From: JBKBKN01 sp046294625
GTDB lineage: Bacteria; Bacteroidota; Bacteroidia; M30B66
Length of the DNA stretch: 31,901 nt
Reading direction: 5' to 3'
Assembly: GCA_046294625.1 (NCBI GenBank)
Contig: JBKBKN010000030.1
Coordinates: forward strand, 1 to 31,901
Shown here: positions 22,748 to 31,120 of the stretch, piece by piece
Layout: every line of letters begins with the position of its first letter
Numbering within the stretch: position 1 is the first letter of the stretch
Translations under genes and position numbers: made by a program
The notes under the pieces: generated by a model
The model's input: only the letters and a program-made list of their open reading frames with translations
The model's database searches: none
What the model was told of the DNA's origin: nothing

Positions 22748-24526
22748 GTGCCCTTTAAATTCAAAAATAATAAAAGGAAGCAATTTCAGCGAACTTCCAT
22801 TCGCATTGCTCTGATTTACTTGATCACAAGCCTTTCTTGGATTTTTTTATCTGATCGACTTGTGAACAGTATTTTTGATAATCCAGCTGAAATACAGACG
22901 ATTAAAGGTTTTCTATTTGTTGGTTTGTCTGCCTTGCTTATTTATGTGCTCATGTATCAGAGCACTAAGAAGCTTTTTAGTGTTGAAAAACTTACAGAGA
23001 CTATCATCGCAGGATTTCCCGGAATATTTTTGAGTTTCAGCGACAGGCTCTATTTGGAGTATTTTAATCAGGATGCTATTCGATGGCTGAAACTATCTGA
23101 TAAATATAAAGATAAACATCTCAGTTATTTTAGTAATAACAACGAACAACTCCGTAAAATTGCTTCTTTGATAGATGTTTATAACGAAGCAAATAATTTG
23201 GCTGAAAATGTCATCGAACTGGAAGATGGAAATCAGAAAAAATATTTTAAACTTAACATATTTAAAATCGGAAACAATGAATCAATTGTAAACCGCTACA
23301 TCATTCTTGGGATTGATGTAACCGACGAGTTGTTAGTTGAAGAAAAAATCAAAGAATATGAAAAAAGATATTTTGAATTATTTAATCAGGCCAAACTCGG
23401 AATGGGTATTCTATCCAGAGAAGGAACGGTGCTCGAAATCAACAATGTAGGGTTAATAAATCTGAATATCGAACCAAACACAATTTCAAAAGAATCAATT
23501 GTCGATTACCTGCCCGAGCAAATTACTGCATATTACAAAGAAATTATTCGTGAAGTGGTCGATACCAAACAAGTTGTTGTCAAAGAAGAGCTCAATCTAC
23601 TGGACAATTATTTCTTAACCACCTACAGTCCAATATTTGATGCGGATGGTGAAGTACTTTTTATACAAGTCATTTCTCAAAACATCACTGAACAAAAGTT
23701 GGCCGAAAAACAACTAAAAAAACTCAATCAAGAATTAGAATTGATTGTAGAAGAGCGAACCAAAGCGCTGACCGAAGCACTAAATTCTCTTGAATTAAAA
23801 CAAGAGCAACTGCTGAAGTTAAATGAACAACTCAAGCAGAGCAACAGCAAACTACATAAGGCCAACGAAGATCTCAATTCATTTGCTCATTCCGTTTCAC
23901 ATGATTTACGTGCGCCACTCCGAAGCATCAATGGTTTTTCAGAAATATTGAAAAGAAAATATGACGAACAACTCGATGAAGAAGGCAAACGCATTCTAAA
24001 CAGAATCATTGATAATGGCCACAAAATGGGAAGACTTATTGATGACTTACTCGCTTTTTCGAAATATGGTAGGGAAGTTCTTCATCCTGCACCTGTTAAC
24101 ATGGATAAATTAGTTGATGAAGTGCTTGCTGATTATACAGAAAGTGAAAAAACAACTGACTTTAAAATTAGCAAATCCGAATTGGGAACTGCCATTTGTG
24201 ATCCAAAACTAGTCAAACTCGTTTGGTTTAATCTTATTGAAAATGCGATCAAATACAGTAGCAAAGCTTCAATCAAAAAAATTGAGATTGGAAAAACAGT
24301 TCATGAGAACAAAGAGTGTTTTTTTATTAAAGATTATGGATGTGGATTTGACATGAAATATGCCGATAAATTATTTAAGGTTTTTCAACGATTACATCAT
24401 GATCAGGAATATGAAGGCACTGGAGTCGGTTTGGCTATTATAGAAAGGATTATTTCTAAACACGGTGGAAAAATAATTGCAGATTCGAAACCTGATCATG
24501 GAACAACATTTTACTTTTGCCTTTGA
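22748..24526 (+). CDS. PAS-domain sensor histidine kinase
   Basis: 592 residues from GTG 22748; a TTG at 22715, directly after an in-frame stop, is the only other upstream choice, and no ATG exists before the conserved membrane region. Two helices (SIRIALIYLITSLSWIFLSD and IKGFLFVGLSALLIYVL) form the usual anchor of these Bacteroidota kinases. Two PAS-like regions follow (~85-190 and ~205-320), then a coiled coil, the HisKA box FAHSVSHDLRAPLRSINGFS (phospho-His385 counted from the GTG) and a HATPase domain with NLIENAIKYSS, DYGCGFD, FQRLH and GTGVGLAII. It begins shortly after lepB, and its stop is 2 nt before a stand-alone receiver gene, its likely partner. The signal is unknown. Confidence 0.9.
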   Translation: MPFKFKNNKRKQFQRTSIRIALIYLITSLSWIFLSDRLVNSIFDNPAEIQTIKGFLFVGLSALLIYVLMYQSTKKLFSVEKLTETIIAGFPGIFLSFSDRLYLEYFNQDAIRWLKLSDKYKDKHLSYFSNNNEQLRKIASLIDVYNEANNLAENVIELEDGNQKKYFKLNIFKIGNNESIVNRYIILGIDVTDELLVEEKIKEYEKRYFELFNQAKLGMGILSREGTVLEINNVGLINLNIEPNTISKESIVDYLPEQITAYYKEIIREVVDTKQVVVKEELNLLDNYFLTTYSPIFDADGEVLFIQVISQNITEQKLAEKQLKKLNQELELIVEERTKALTEALNSLELKQEQLLKLNEQLKQSNSKLHKANEDLNSFAHSVSHDLRAPLRSINGFSEILKRKYDEQLDEEGKRILNRIIDNGHKMGRLIDDLLAFSKYGREVLHPAPVNMDKLVDEVLADYTESEKTTDFKISKSELGTAICDPKLVKLVWFNLIENAIKYSSKASIKKIEIGKTVHENKECFFIKDYGCGFDMKYADKLFKVFQRLHHDQEYEGTGVGLAIIERIISKHGGKIIADSKPDHGTTFYFCL

Positions 24527-24528
24527 AT

Positions 24529-24969
24529 ATGGATGAAATAGATTTAATACTAATAGAAGATAATGATGATGATGCTGAACTTACTATTGATGCTATCAGG
24601 AATGATCATCAATATATCAAATTCGTGCATTTGAGAGATGGAGAGGAAGCACTGGATTATGTTCGAGCCATGAAACCACAACTGGAAAAAAGTCCTACAC
24701 GACTGCCAAGGCTTTTTCTAATTGACATTAAAATGCCCAAGGTTAGTGGTCTGGATGTGCTTAGAGAATTAAAATCTGATCTTTTTTTTCAAAAAGTACC
24801 TGTTGTAATTTTTACATCATCTAGTGAGTTAGACGATATCACCCAGGCTTACAGTCTTGGTGCAAATAGTTATGTGGTGAAACCGCTCGAATTTCAATTG
24901 TTTATGAGCACAATTTCAAGAATGGCTGCTTACTGGTTTAAAGTAAACCAAACAAGAGCAATTATTTGA
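24529..24969 (+). CDS. Rcp1-like single-domain response regulator
   Basis: 146 residues from ATG 24529. A receiver domain only, with the acidic pocket (EDNDDDAE), phosphoacceptor Asp66 in LFLIDIKMPKVSG, the Ser/Thr in IFTSSSE, and the Lys-Pro in SYVVKPLEF. The RDGEEALDYVR segment and the extended loop before the Asp are typical of cyanobacterial-type Rcp1 regulators that pair with bacteriophytochrome-like kinases, which fits the SHDLRAPLRSINGFSE kinase just upstream (2-nt gap). There is no output domain, so it probably acts in a phosphorelay or by protein contact. Confidence 0.92.
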   Translation: MDEIDLILIEDNDDDAELTIDAIRNDHQYIKFVHLRDGEEALDYVRAMKPQLEKSPTRLPRLFLIDIKMPKVSGLDVLRELKSDLFFQKVPVVIFTSSSELDDITQAYSLGANSYVVKPLEFQLFMSTISRMAAYWFKVNQTRAII

Positions 24970-24990
24970 TTAATTTAAGACACAGCTAAC

Positions 24991-26493
24991 ATGGGAAAAC
25001 CTATAAATATTTTAGTGCTTGAAGATTCAGAAGATGATTACGAATTATCTATGAATTATCTTCGAATGTCAGAAATAGAGCCTTGCTCGAAAGTTGTTTG
25101 GACCAAAGATGAGTTTGAACATGAGCTTGAAAGCCAACAGTGGGATATCATCCTGTGCGACTATGATATGCCACAGTTCAATGCCATGGATGCTATTCAG
25201 CTATTGCAGGAAAAGAAAAGAGATATTCCCTTGATAGTAATCTCAGGCAGTATCAGCGAAGAAATTGCGGTCGAAACCATTAAGGCGGGCGCTAAAGATT
25301 ATCTGATGAAGGATAAATTGATGAAGCTGCCGTTTGCGGTGGCACGTGAGCTAAGAGCCGCCAAAGAAGAGAAAGAAAAAATGCATCGTGAGTTAGCGAT
25401 GGCGCAATATCAACGAAAGCAAAACGCACTTTTATCAGCCATCAACCTTTCTACCATCCTGATTACCATAAGTGAAAATAAAATCATTGAATCTGTTAAT
25501 CAACGCTTTTGTGAACTAACAGGCTACACACCTGAAGAGGTCATCGGAAAAAACATTATGGCATTAGTAGATGATGATACGATATATAAAGATGTCATCA
25601 AAAATTTGAATAAAGCCATTGAAGAAGCCGGTTTCTTAAGAAAAATTGTAAAAATTAAATCGAGTACAAAAATGCCTATATGGACAGATGTTTCTATCAT
25701 TCCAATAAAGGATGAAGATACATTTGAAGGATATTTATTACATGCCAATGATGTCACCCAAAAGCTTGTGGAAGCCAATGAAAAGAATAAACTGCTTGAT
25801 GAACTGGTAAAAAACAACCAAGATCTCGAACAATTCAATTACATTGTTTCGCACAACCTTCGTTCACCGGTTGCAAAAATCATCGGATTAGCTAATATTC
25901 TTGGGTATAGCGGTATTGATCACGAAACTAAGGAAAGGGTGATAAAGAATATACAAGAAGAAAGTGTCTTTTTGGATGGAGTATTAAAAGACCTTACCAC
26001 GATCACATCCATTCGAAAAGGTATAGATCAATCTTTCGAAGAGATTTCTATAGTGGAACAAATCACAGCAGCCCTTCATTTATTCGAAAGCGAAAAAGAT
26101 GATACGCAAATAAATTTAAGTATTGAAATTTCTGAAAGTCTTAAGGTAAAAGCAATCAAAAGCTATATGCAAAGCATTTTTTACAATTTGTTAAGCAATT
26201 CATCGAAATTTAGAAACATCGATGTGCCGCTAAAAATTGTAATTGAGCAAATAGAAGAAACCGACTCAAACGTTACTATCAAGTTTGAAGACAATGGACA
26301 AGGAATTGACTTAAACAAGTATGGATCAAAGATTTTTGGACTCTACAATAGATTTCATCAGCATATCCAAGGCAAAGGAATGGGATTGTACTTGATCAAA
26401 ACACAAATTGAGCGACTAGGAGGGAGTATTGCAGTTACCTCTAATCCGGGGGAAGGAACAAGTTTTATGCTAACATTTCAAAAATGGAAATGA
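24991..26493 (+). CDS. Receiver-PAS-histidine kinase (N-terminal receiver, soluble)
   Basis: 500 residues with no membrane helix. The N-terminal receiver (~5-125) has phosphoacceptor Asp57 in IILCDYDMPQF and the Lys in DYLMKDKL. A PAS domain (~140-255) contains RFCELTGYTPEEVIGKNI and the PAC-like GYLLHANDVT. The kinase core has the phospho-His288 in FNYIVSHNLRSPVAKIIGL, an N-box NLLSNSSKF, DNGQGID, FGLYNRFH and GKGMGLYLIK. The SHNLRSP form of the H-box is a variant common in Bacteroidota. It sits 21 nt after the Rcp1-like gene and overlaps the next receiver gene by 10 nt. The receiver could control the kinase in response to the upstream pair. Confidence 0.92.
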   Translation: MGKPINILVLEDSEDDYELSMNYLRMSEIEPCSKVVWTKDEFEHELESQQWDIILCDYDMPQFNAMDAIQLLQEKKRDIPLIVISGSISEEIAVETIKAGAKDYLMKDKLMKLPFAVARELRAAKEEKEKMHRELAMAQYQRKQNALLSAINLSTILITISENKIIESVNQRFCELTGYTPEEVIGKNIMALVDDDTIYKDVIKNLNKAIEEAGFLRKIVKIKSSTKMPIWTDVSIIPIKDEDTFEGYLLHANDVTQKLVEANEKNKLLDELVKNNQDLEQFNYIVSHNLRSPVAKIIGLANILGYSGIDHETKERVIKNIQEESVFLDGVLKDLTTITSIRKGIDQSFEEISIVEQITAALHLFESEKDDTQINLSIEISESLKVKAIKSYMQSIFYNLLSNSSKFRNIDVPLKIVIEQIEETDSNVTIKFEDNGQGIDLNKYGSKIFGLYNRFHQHIQGKGMGLYLIKTQIERLGGSIAVTSNPGEGTSFMLTFQKWK

Positions 26494-26894
26494 AAATGAG
26501 AATGATTTATTTGATAGACGATGACAAGGTTTTTAATTTTCTAAATGAGACATTGATTAGAAAAGTAAAAGGAGATTCATTTCACATTAAAGCGTTTGAC
26601 AATGCACGGTCTGCATTGAATGATATTAGAGAATGCCTAGCTCAAGATAATGCAAATATTCCGGATAAAATTTTTCTTGACATCAATATGCCTGAAATGG
26701 ACGGGTGGGAGTTTCTTGATGAACTCAACGACATCCCTTTGAAAGGCCACCGATGCGATGTGATTATGCTCACATCTTCTGTTTCTCCCTTAGATATTGC
26801 CAAATCAAGAACATATTCATGCGTTAAAGAATTCGTTTCGAAGCCAATTTCAGAAGAAAAACTCAACGAAGTCTTGGATTCAGCTAGCAAGTAA
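26484..26894 (+). CDS. Single-domain response regulator
   Basis: 136 residues. A receiver only, with acidic pocket IDDDKVF, Asp66 in KIFLDINMPEMDGWEF, Thr in VIMLTSS and Lys in EFVSKPIS. There are four closely spaced in-frame ATG codons (26484, 26490, 26496, 26502); the first overlaps the kinase gene by 10 nt, and any could be used. It is probably phosphorylated by the kinase encoded just upstream. No output domain is present. Confidence 0.9.
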   Translation: MEMKMRMIYLIDDDKVFNFLNETLIRKVKGDSFHIKAFDNARSALNDIRECLAQDNANIPDKIFLDINMPEMDGWEFLDELNDIPLKGHRCDVIMLTSSVSPLDIAKSRTYSCVKEFVSKPISEEKLNEVLDSASK

Positions 26895-26922
26895 ATCGTT
26901 TCCATTAATTTTTCTTTAGTAC

Positions 26923-26952
26923 TTGTATAAAGCAAATAAATGACTAATTTTG
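26923..26952 (+). promoter_or_regulatory. Consensus Bacteroidota promoter of rpsA
   Basis: TTG at 26923-26925 (-33), an exact 19-nt spacer, and TAATTTTG at 26945-26952 (-7). This is the best promoter match in the window and fits a highly expressed ribosomal protein gene. Transcription should start near 26958, leaving a ~70-nt leader. Confidence 0.75.
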
Positions 26953-26954
26953 CA

Positions 26955-26998
26955 CTCCCTGAAAATCAGGGGGTCTTGTGCAAATTTTACAAGATTTT
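26955..26998 (+). promoter_or_regulatory. rpsA leader with two tandem hairpins
   Basis: Hairpin 1: CCCTGA (26957-26962), loop AAA, TCAGGG (26966-26971), extendable by two more pairs. Hairpin 2: TCTTGT (26974-26979), 9-nt loop, ACAAGA (26989-26994), followed by TTTTG. Both lie between the predicted transcription start and the ATG at 27029. Many ribosomal protein mRNAs are autoregulated by their product through such structures, so a role in S1 feedback is plausible but not shown. I do not recognise a catalogued motif. Confidence 0.45.
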
Positions 26999-27028
26999 GT
27001 TTAACTATTATTAATGTACATTTTTTAA

Positions 27029-28951
27029 ATGTCAGAAGAAAAAAACGGAGCAACTGAAGCTACTAACAACGAAGTGGAAGTTACTCAATCAACTCAAACA
27101 GTTGCAGAAACAGTGGCTACTGCTGCACCTGAAAAAAAAGCCGAAAATCAAACAGTTGTGACAGAAGAATTTGACTGGGATGCAGTAGGCAAAAAGCAAA
27201 GCGCTTATTCAAAAGCTGAAAGAGAAAAGTATGAAGCTTTGTATGACAAAACCTTAAATTCAATCAATGAGCACGAAGTGGTAGAAGGTGTAATCGTGGG
27301 TCTTACCAATAAAGAAGCCGTGGTAAACATTGGTTACAAATCAGATGGCGTGGTAGCATTGTCAGAATTGCGCTACAATCCTGATATCAAAGTTGGTGAG
27401 AAGATTGAGGTTTACATTGAAAGCAAGGAAGATAAATCAGGTCAGCTGATTTTATCTCATAAAAAAGCGCGTTCAATGAAGTCATGGGATCGTGTAAATG
27501 AAGCATTGAACAATGATGAAATTATTAAAGGATATGTAAAATGTCGCACCAAAGGCGGTCTTATCGTTGATGTATTTGGCATTGAAGCGTTCTTGCCAGG
27601 TTCTCAAATCGATGTGAAGCCTATCCGAGATTATGATGTTTATGTAAATAAAACTATGGAATTCAAAGTGGTGAAAATCAATCACGAATTCCGCAATGTT
27701 GTAGTTTCTCACAAAGCGCTAATTGAAGAAGAACTCGAAAACCAAAAGTCAGAGATCATCTCTAAACTTGAGAAAGGACAAGTACTGGAAGGTGTAGTTA
27801 AAAACATCACTTCTTACGGAGTATTCATCGATCTTGGTGGTGTAGATGGACTTATTCATATCACTGACCTAAGCTGGGGTCGTATCAATCATCCTGAAGA
27901 AATTGTTCATCTCGACGACAAAATTCAGGTGGTTATTCTCGACTTCGATGAGGGCAAGAAACGCATCGCATTGGGCTTGAAGCAACTTACTCCACATCCT
28001 TGGGATAAGGTTGATTCTAACCTGAAAGAAGGTGATAAAGTAAAAGGTAAGGTAGTAGTGATTGCTGATTATGGCGCTTTCATTGAAATTGAACCTGGAT
28101 TTGAAGGATTGGTTCACGTGTCTGAAATGTCATGGTCGCAGCACCTTCGTTCAGCACAAGATTTCCTTAAAGTGGGTGATGAAGTGGAGTGCGTAGTGCT
28201 TTCTATCGATCGCGAAGAGCGCAAAATGTCGCTAGGTATAAAGCAATTGATGCCAGATCCTTGGACTGGTATTCAAGATCGCTACCCTGTTAGTTCTAAG
28301 CACAAAGCAAAAGTTCGTAATTTCACTAATTTCGGCGTGTTCGTTGAACTTGAAGAAGGAGTTGACGGCTTAATTCATATCTCTGATCTTTCATGGTCTA
28401 AGAAAATTAAGCATCCATCAGAATTCTGTAAAGTAGGTGACGAAATTGAAGTAGTTGTGTTGGATATTGATGTTGAAGGTCGCAGATTGAGTCTTGGTCA
28501 TAAGCAATTGGAAGAGAATCCTTGGGATGTATTTGAAACCATCTTTGCAGAAGGTTCAATACATCAAGGAACTATCACCGCAATGCAAGACAAAGGAGCT
28601 ATAGTAGGTTTACCATATGGATTGGAAGGTTTCGCACCAGCCAAGCACTTGGTGAAGGCTGATGGTACACAAGCTGCACAGGACGAAACGCTTGACTTTA
28701 AAGTGATTGAGTTCTCCAAAGACAGCAAGAAAATCATCGTTTCTCATGCACGAATTCATGAAGATGAGAAAGCTTCTGCAAAAGAAGCAGCTAACAGAGA
28801 ATCTGAAGCCCAGGAGAATGATACCAAGAAGTCCGTTAAGAAAATTAAGGATAATTTGGAAAAATCAACTTTAGGCGATTTGTCTGTGCTATCGAATTTG
28901 AAAGAAGAGCTTGAGCAAAGCGAAAAGAAAGCTGCTAAAAAAGACAAATAA
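27029..28951 (+). CDS. rpsA: 30S ribosomal protein S1
   Basis: 640 residues. S1 binds mRNA leaders and delivers them to the 30S subunit. After an acidic, low-complexity N-terminus (1-~60), six S1 repeats are visible at roughly 84-145, 166-230, 251-317, 336-405, 424-492 and 510-573. Repeats 3-5 carry the best RNA-binding pattern (SYGVFIDLGGVDGLIHITDLSW, DYGAFIEIEPGFEGLVHVSE, NFGVFVELEEGVDGLIHISD). The last ~65 residues are charged and helical. Six repeats match the E. coli form, with longer termini as usual in this phylum. In Bacteroidota S1 matters especially because Shine-Dalgarno sequences are weak. It has its own consensus promoter and terminator, so it is a single-gene unit. Confidence 0.97.
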   Translation: MSEEKNGATEATNNEVEVTQSTQTVAETVATAAPEKKAENQTVVTEEFDWDAVGKKQSAYSKAEREKYEALYDKTLNSINEHEVVEGVIVGLTNKEAVVNIGYKSDGVVALSELRYNPDIKVGEKIEVYIESKEDKSGQLILSHKKARSMKSWDRVNEALNNDEIIKGYVKCRTKGGLIVDVFGIEAFLPGSQIDVKPIRDYDVYVNKTMEFKVVKINHEFRNVVVSHKALIEEELENQKSEIISKLEKGQVLEGVVKNITSYGVFIDLGGVDGLIHITDLSWGRINHPEEIVHLDDKIQVVILDFDEGKKRIALGLKQLTPHPWDKVDSNLKEGDKVKGKVVVIADYGAFIEIEPGFEGLVHVSEMSWSQHLRSAQDFLKVGDEVECVVLSIDREERKMSLGIKQLMPDPWTGIQDRYPVSSKHKAKVRNFTNFGVFVELEEGVDGLIHISDLSWSKKIKHPSEFCKVGDEIEVVVLDIDVEGRRLSLGHKQLEENPWDVFETIFAEGSIHQGTITAMQDKGAIVGLPYGLEGFAPAKHLVKADGTQAAQDETLDFKVIEFSKDSKKIIVSHARIHEDEKASAKEAANRESEAQENDTKKSVKKIKDNLEKSTLGDLSVLSNLKEELEQSEKKAAKKDK

Positions 28952-28976
28952 TCTTTTGAGTAGATATAACCAATAT

Positions 28977-29007
28977 AAAAGGCCGCTTTCTAATAGCGGC
29001 CTTTTTT
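28977..29007 (+). terminator. Intrinsic terminator of rpsA
   Basis: GGCCGCT (28981-28987) pairs with AGCGGCC (28995-29001) around TTCTAAT, flanked by AAAA before and a six-T run after (29002-29007). This is a textbook rho-independent terminator 25 nt after the rpsA stop. Confidence 0.9.
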
Positions 29008-29036
29008 GCTCATGATGGAGAAAAACGTAAATAGAG

Positions 29037-29615
29037 ATGGAAATTGTTATCGTAAAATATAATGCAGGAAACACGCGCTCCGTATTGTTTGCTTTAGAGC
29101 GATTGGGCTACTCGGCTATTGTGAGCAACGATCACAAGGTGATCCAATCTGCGGATAGGGTAATATTTCCGGGAGTTGGTCAAGCAAGTACAGCTATGAT
29201 TAGTCTCAAAGAGCATGGTCTGGACCAGCTTATTCCAAGGTTAAATCAACCTGTTTTAGGTATCTGTTTGGGTATGCAACTCTTGTGCAGTCATTCCGAA
29301 GAAGGTGATACAACTTGTTTGAATATCATTCCAGAAACTGTAAAGCAATTTCGAGGAGATTTGAAAATTCCACACATGGGATGGAATGTGTTGAGTGACA
29401 TGGAAACCGATCTTTTCTCCGGAGTACCTAAAAGTTGTTATGCTTATTTCGTTCACTCTTTTTACGTTCCAATAAATTCATTCACCATTGCCACCAGCGA
29501 TTACATGCATGAATTTTCTGCAGCTGTGAAAAAAGATAATTTTTTTGGCGTGCAATTTCATCCAGAAAAATCAGGTGAAACAGGCCAACAAATCTTGAAA
29601 AACTTTCTCCAATGA
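29037..29615 (+). CDS. hisH: Imidazole glycerol phosphate synthase, glutaminase subunit
   Basis: 192 residues. HisH releases ammonia from glutamine and passes it to HisF. It is a class I amidotransferase with nucleophile Cys77 in LGICLGMQLL and the His175/Glu177 pair in GVQFHPEKSG; the N-terminal YNAGNTRSVLFAL and FPGVGQA also fit. It starts 29 nt after the rpsA terminator T run and overlaps hisA by 4 nt. All catalytic residues are present. Confidence 0.96.
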   Translation: MEIVIVKYNAGNTRSVLFALERLGYSAIVSNDHKVIQSADRVIFPGVGQASTAMISLKEHGLDQLIPRLNQPVLGICLGMQLLCSHSEEGDTTCLNIIPETVKQFRGDLKIPHMGWNVLSDMETDLFSGVPKSCYAYFVHSFYVPINSFTIATSDYMHEFSAAVKKDNFFGVQFHPEKSGETGQQILKNFLQ

Positions 29616-30343
29616 ACATGAAAATTATTCCTGCGATTGATTTAATAGGTGGAAATTGTGTGAGGCTGTCACAAGGCGATTTTTCCAGAAAAACTTTTTA
29701 TGCTGATAATCCATTGGAAGTAGCAAAAATGTTTGAGGATGCAGGAATCGAACGCTTGCACATTGTTGATTTAGACGGGGCAAAAATGGGTAAGCCGCAA
29801 CATTTGCACATTTTATCAGAAATAGCCACACACACCAACTTGGTTATTGATTTTGGTGGAGGCATTAGAACAATGGATGCTATGCAATCTACTCTTGATG
29901 CTGGAGCATCGATGTTTAGCATTGGAAGTATGGCATTGAAAGAAAAGAACGTTATGCAAGAAGCGATTAAGCGCTTTGGAGCTGAATGTTTTTTCCTTGG
30001 AGCCGATGTGCGGGACTCTTTCATCACGGTGTCAGGTTGGATGGAAAGCAGCCAAACGCATGTCATTGATTTTATTCAGGAGTACGTCAATCTCGGTGTT
30101 TTGAATTTTTTCTGCACCGATGTTGCTAAAGATGGCATGCTCGAAGGTCCGGCAGTGGAGCTGTATCAACAAATTATTCGTTCTTTCCCACAAATAGAAT
30201 TAGTGGCGAGCGGTGGGGTCTCTTCTTTGACCGACTTACATGTGCTAGATGAAATAGGCTGCAGCGGAGCTATAGTGGGTAAAGCAATTTATGAGAACAA
30301 AATAAGTATTCAAGATTTAAAGGAATTAAAACATGCTCGCTAA
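29612..30343 (+). CDS. hisA: ProFAR isomerase (HisA)
   Basis: 243 residues from ATG 29612 (ATGA overlap with hisH); the ATG at 29618 would give the common MKIIPAID start. HisA isomerises ProFAR to PRFAR by an Amadori rearrangement. A half-barrel duplicated TIM fold is visible, with Asp10 in IPAIDLIGGNCVRL, the phosphate loop DFGGGIR (~80-86), the second Asp in LGADVRD (Asp132), and VASGGVSS. It overlaps hisF by 11 nt. The SQGDFSRKTFY stretch is normal for the phylum. Confidence 0.96.
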   Translation: MNMKIIPAIDLIGGNCVRLSQGDFSRKTFYADNPLEVAKMFEDAGIERLHIVDLDGAKMGKPQHLHILSEIATHTNLVIDFGGGIRTMDAMQSTLDAGASMFSIGSMALKEKNVMQEAIKRFGAECFFLGADVRDSFITVSGWMESSQTHVIDFIQEYVNLGVLNFFCTDVAKDGMLEGPAVELYQQIIRSFPQIELVASGGVSSLTDLHVLDEIGCSGAIVGKAIYENKISIQDLKELKHAR

Positions 30344-31088
30344 ACGAATTATTCCTTGTCTGGATGTGAAAAACGGACGCACAGTAAAAGGCATCAATTT
30401 CGAAGACTTACGCGATATGGGCGATCCGGTTGAGCTCGCTTTGTATTATTCGCAAGAAGGAGCCGACGAGTTGGTTTTTCTCGATATCACTGCTACCTAT
30501 GAAAATCGAGGTATTATGATTAATTATGTGCAACAGGTAGCCAGGCAACTCAGCATTCCTTTTACGGTGGGGGGAGGTATCTCTTCAGTAGAAGATGTTG
30601 CAGCATTGCTTGATGCAGGCGCTGATAAAATCTCAGTAAACAGTGCTGCATTTCGTCGACCTGAATTGATCTGTGAACTAGCCACTCAGTTCGGTAGTCA
30701 ATGCATAGTAGTTGCAATAGATACAAAGTGCGAAGAAAATGATTGGTGGGTTTACTTAAATGGTGGGCGGATAAAAACAGAAGCCCTTGCAGTTGACTGG
30801 GCAAGGAAATCCGCTGAATTAGGCGCAGGTGAAATTTTGCTTACTTCGATGAACAATGACGGCACCAAGTCTGGATTTGCAAACGATATCACCGCACAAA
30901 TTTCTAAAGCGTTAAAAGTACCCGTAATTGCCAGCGGAGGCGCAGGCACTATGGAGCACTTTTACGATGCCTTCATACATGGCAAGGCTGATGCTGCACT
31001 GGCGGCCGGAATTTTTCATAATAAAGAAATGAAAATTAGCGCCTTGAAAAAATACCTCTCCGAACTAAATATCCCTGTTCGATTATAA
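30333..31088 (+). CDS. hisF: Imidazole glycerol phosphate synthase, cyclase subunit
   Basis: 251 residues. HisF joins PRFAR and ammonia to give IGP and AICAR. The catalytic Asp11 is in RIIPCLDVKNGRTVKG and Asp130 in VVAIDTK; the phosphate-binding loops TVGGGIS and VIASGGAG are present, and so is LLTSMNNDGTKSGF. Length and motifs are typical. It overlaps hisA by 11 nt and works as a complex with HisH, encoded two genes upstream. Confidence 0.97.
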   Translation: MLAKRIIPCLDVKNGRTVKGINFEDLRDMGDPVELALYYSQEGADELVFLDITATYENRGIMINYVQQVARQLSIPFTVGGGISSVEDVAALLDAGADKISVNSAAFRRPELICELATQFGSQCIVVAIDTKCEENDWWVYLNGGRIKTEALAVDWARKSAELGAGEILLTSMNNDGTKSGFANDITAQISKALKVPVIASGGAGTMEHFYDAFIHGKADAALAAGIFHNKEMKISALKKYLSELNIPVRL

Positions 31089-31120
31089 ATATTGAATACT
31101 AAGAATTAATAACAACAAAC

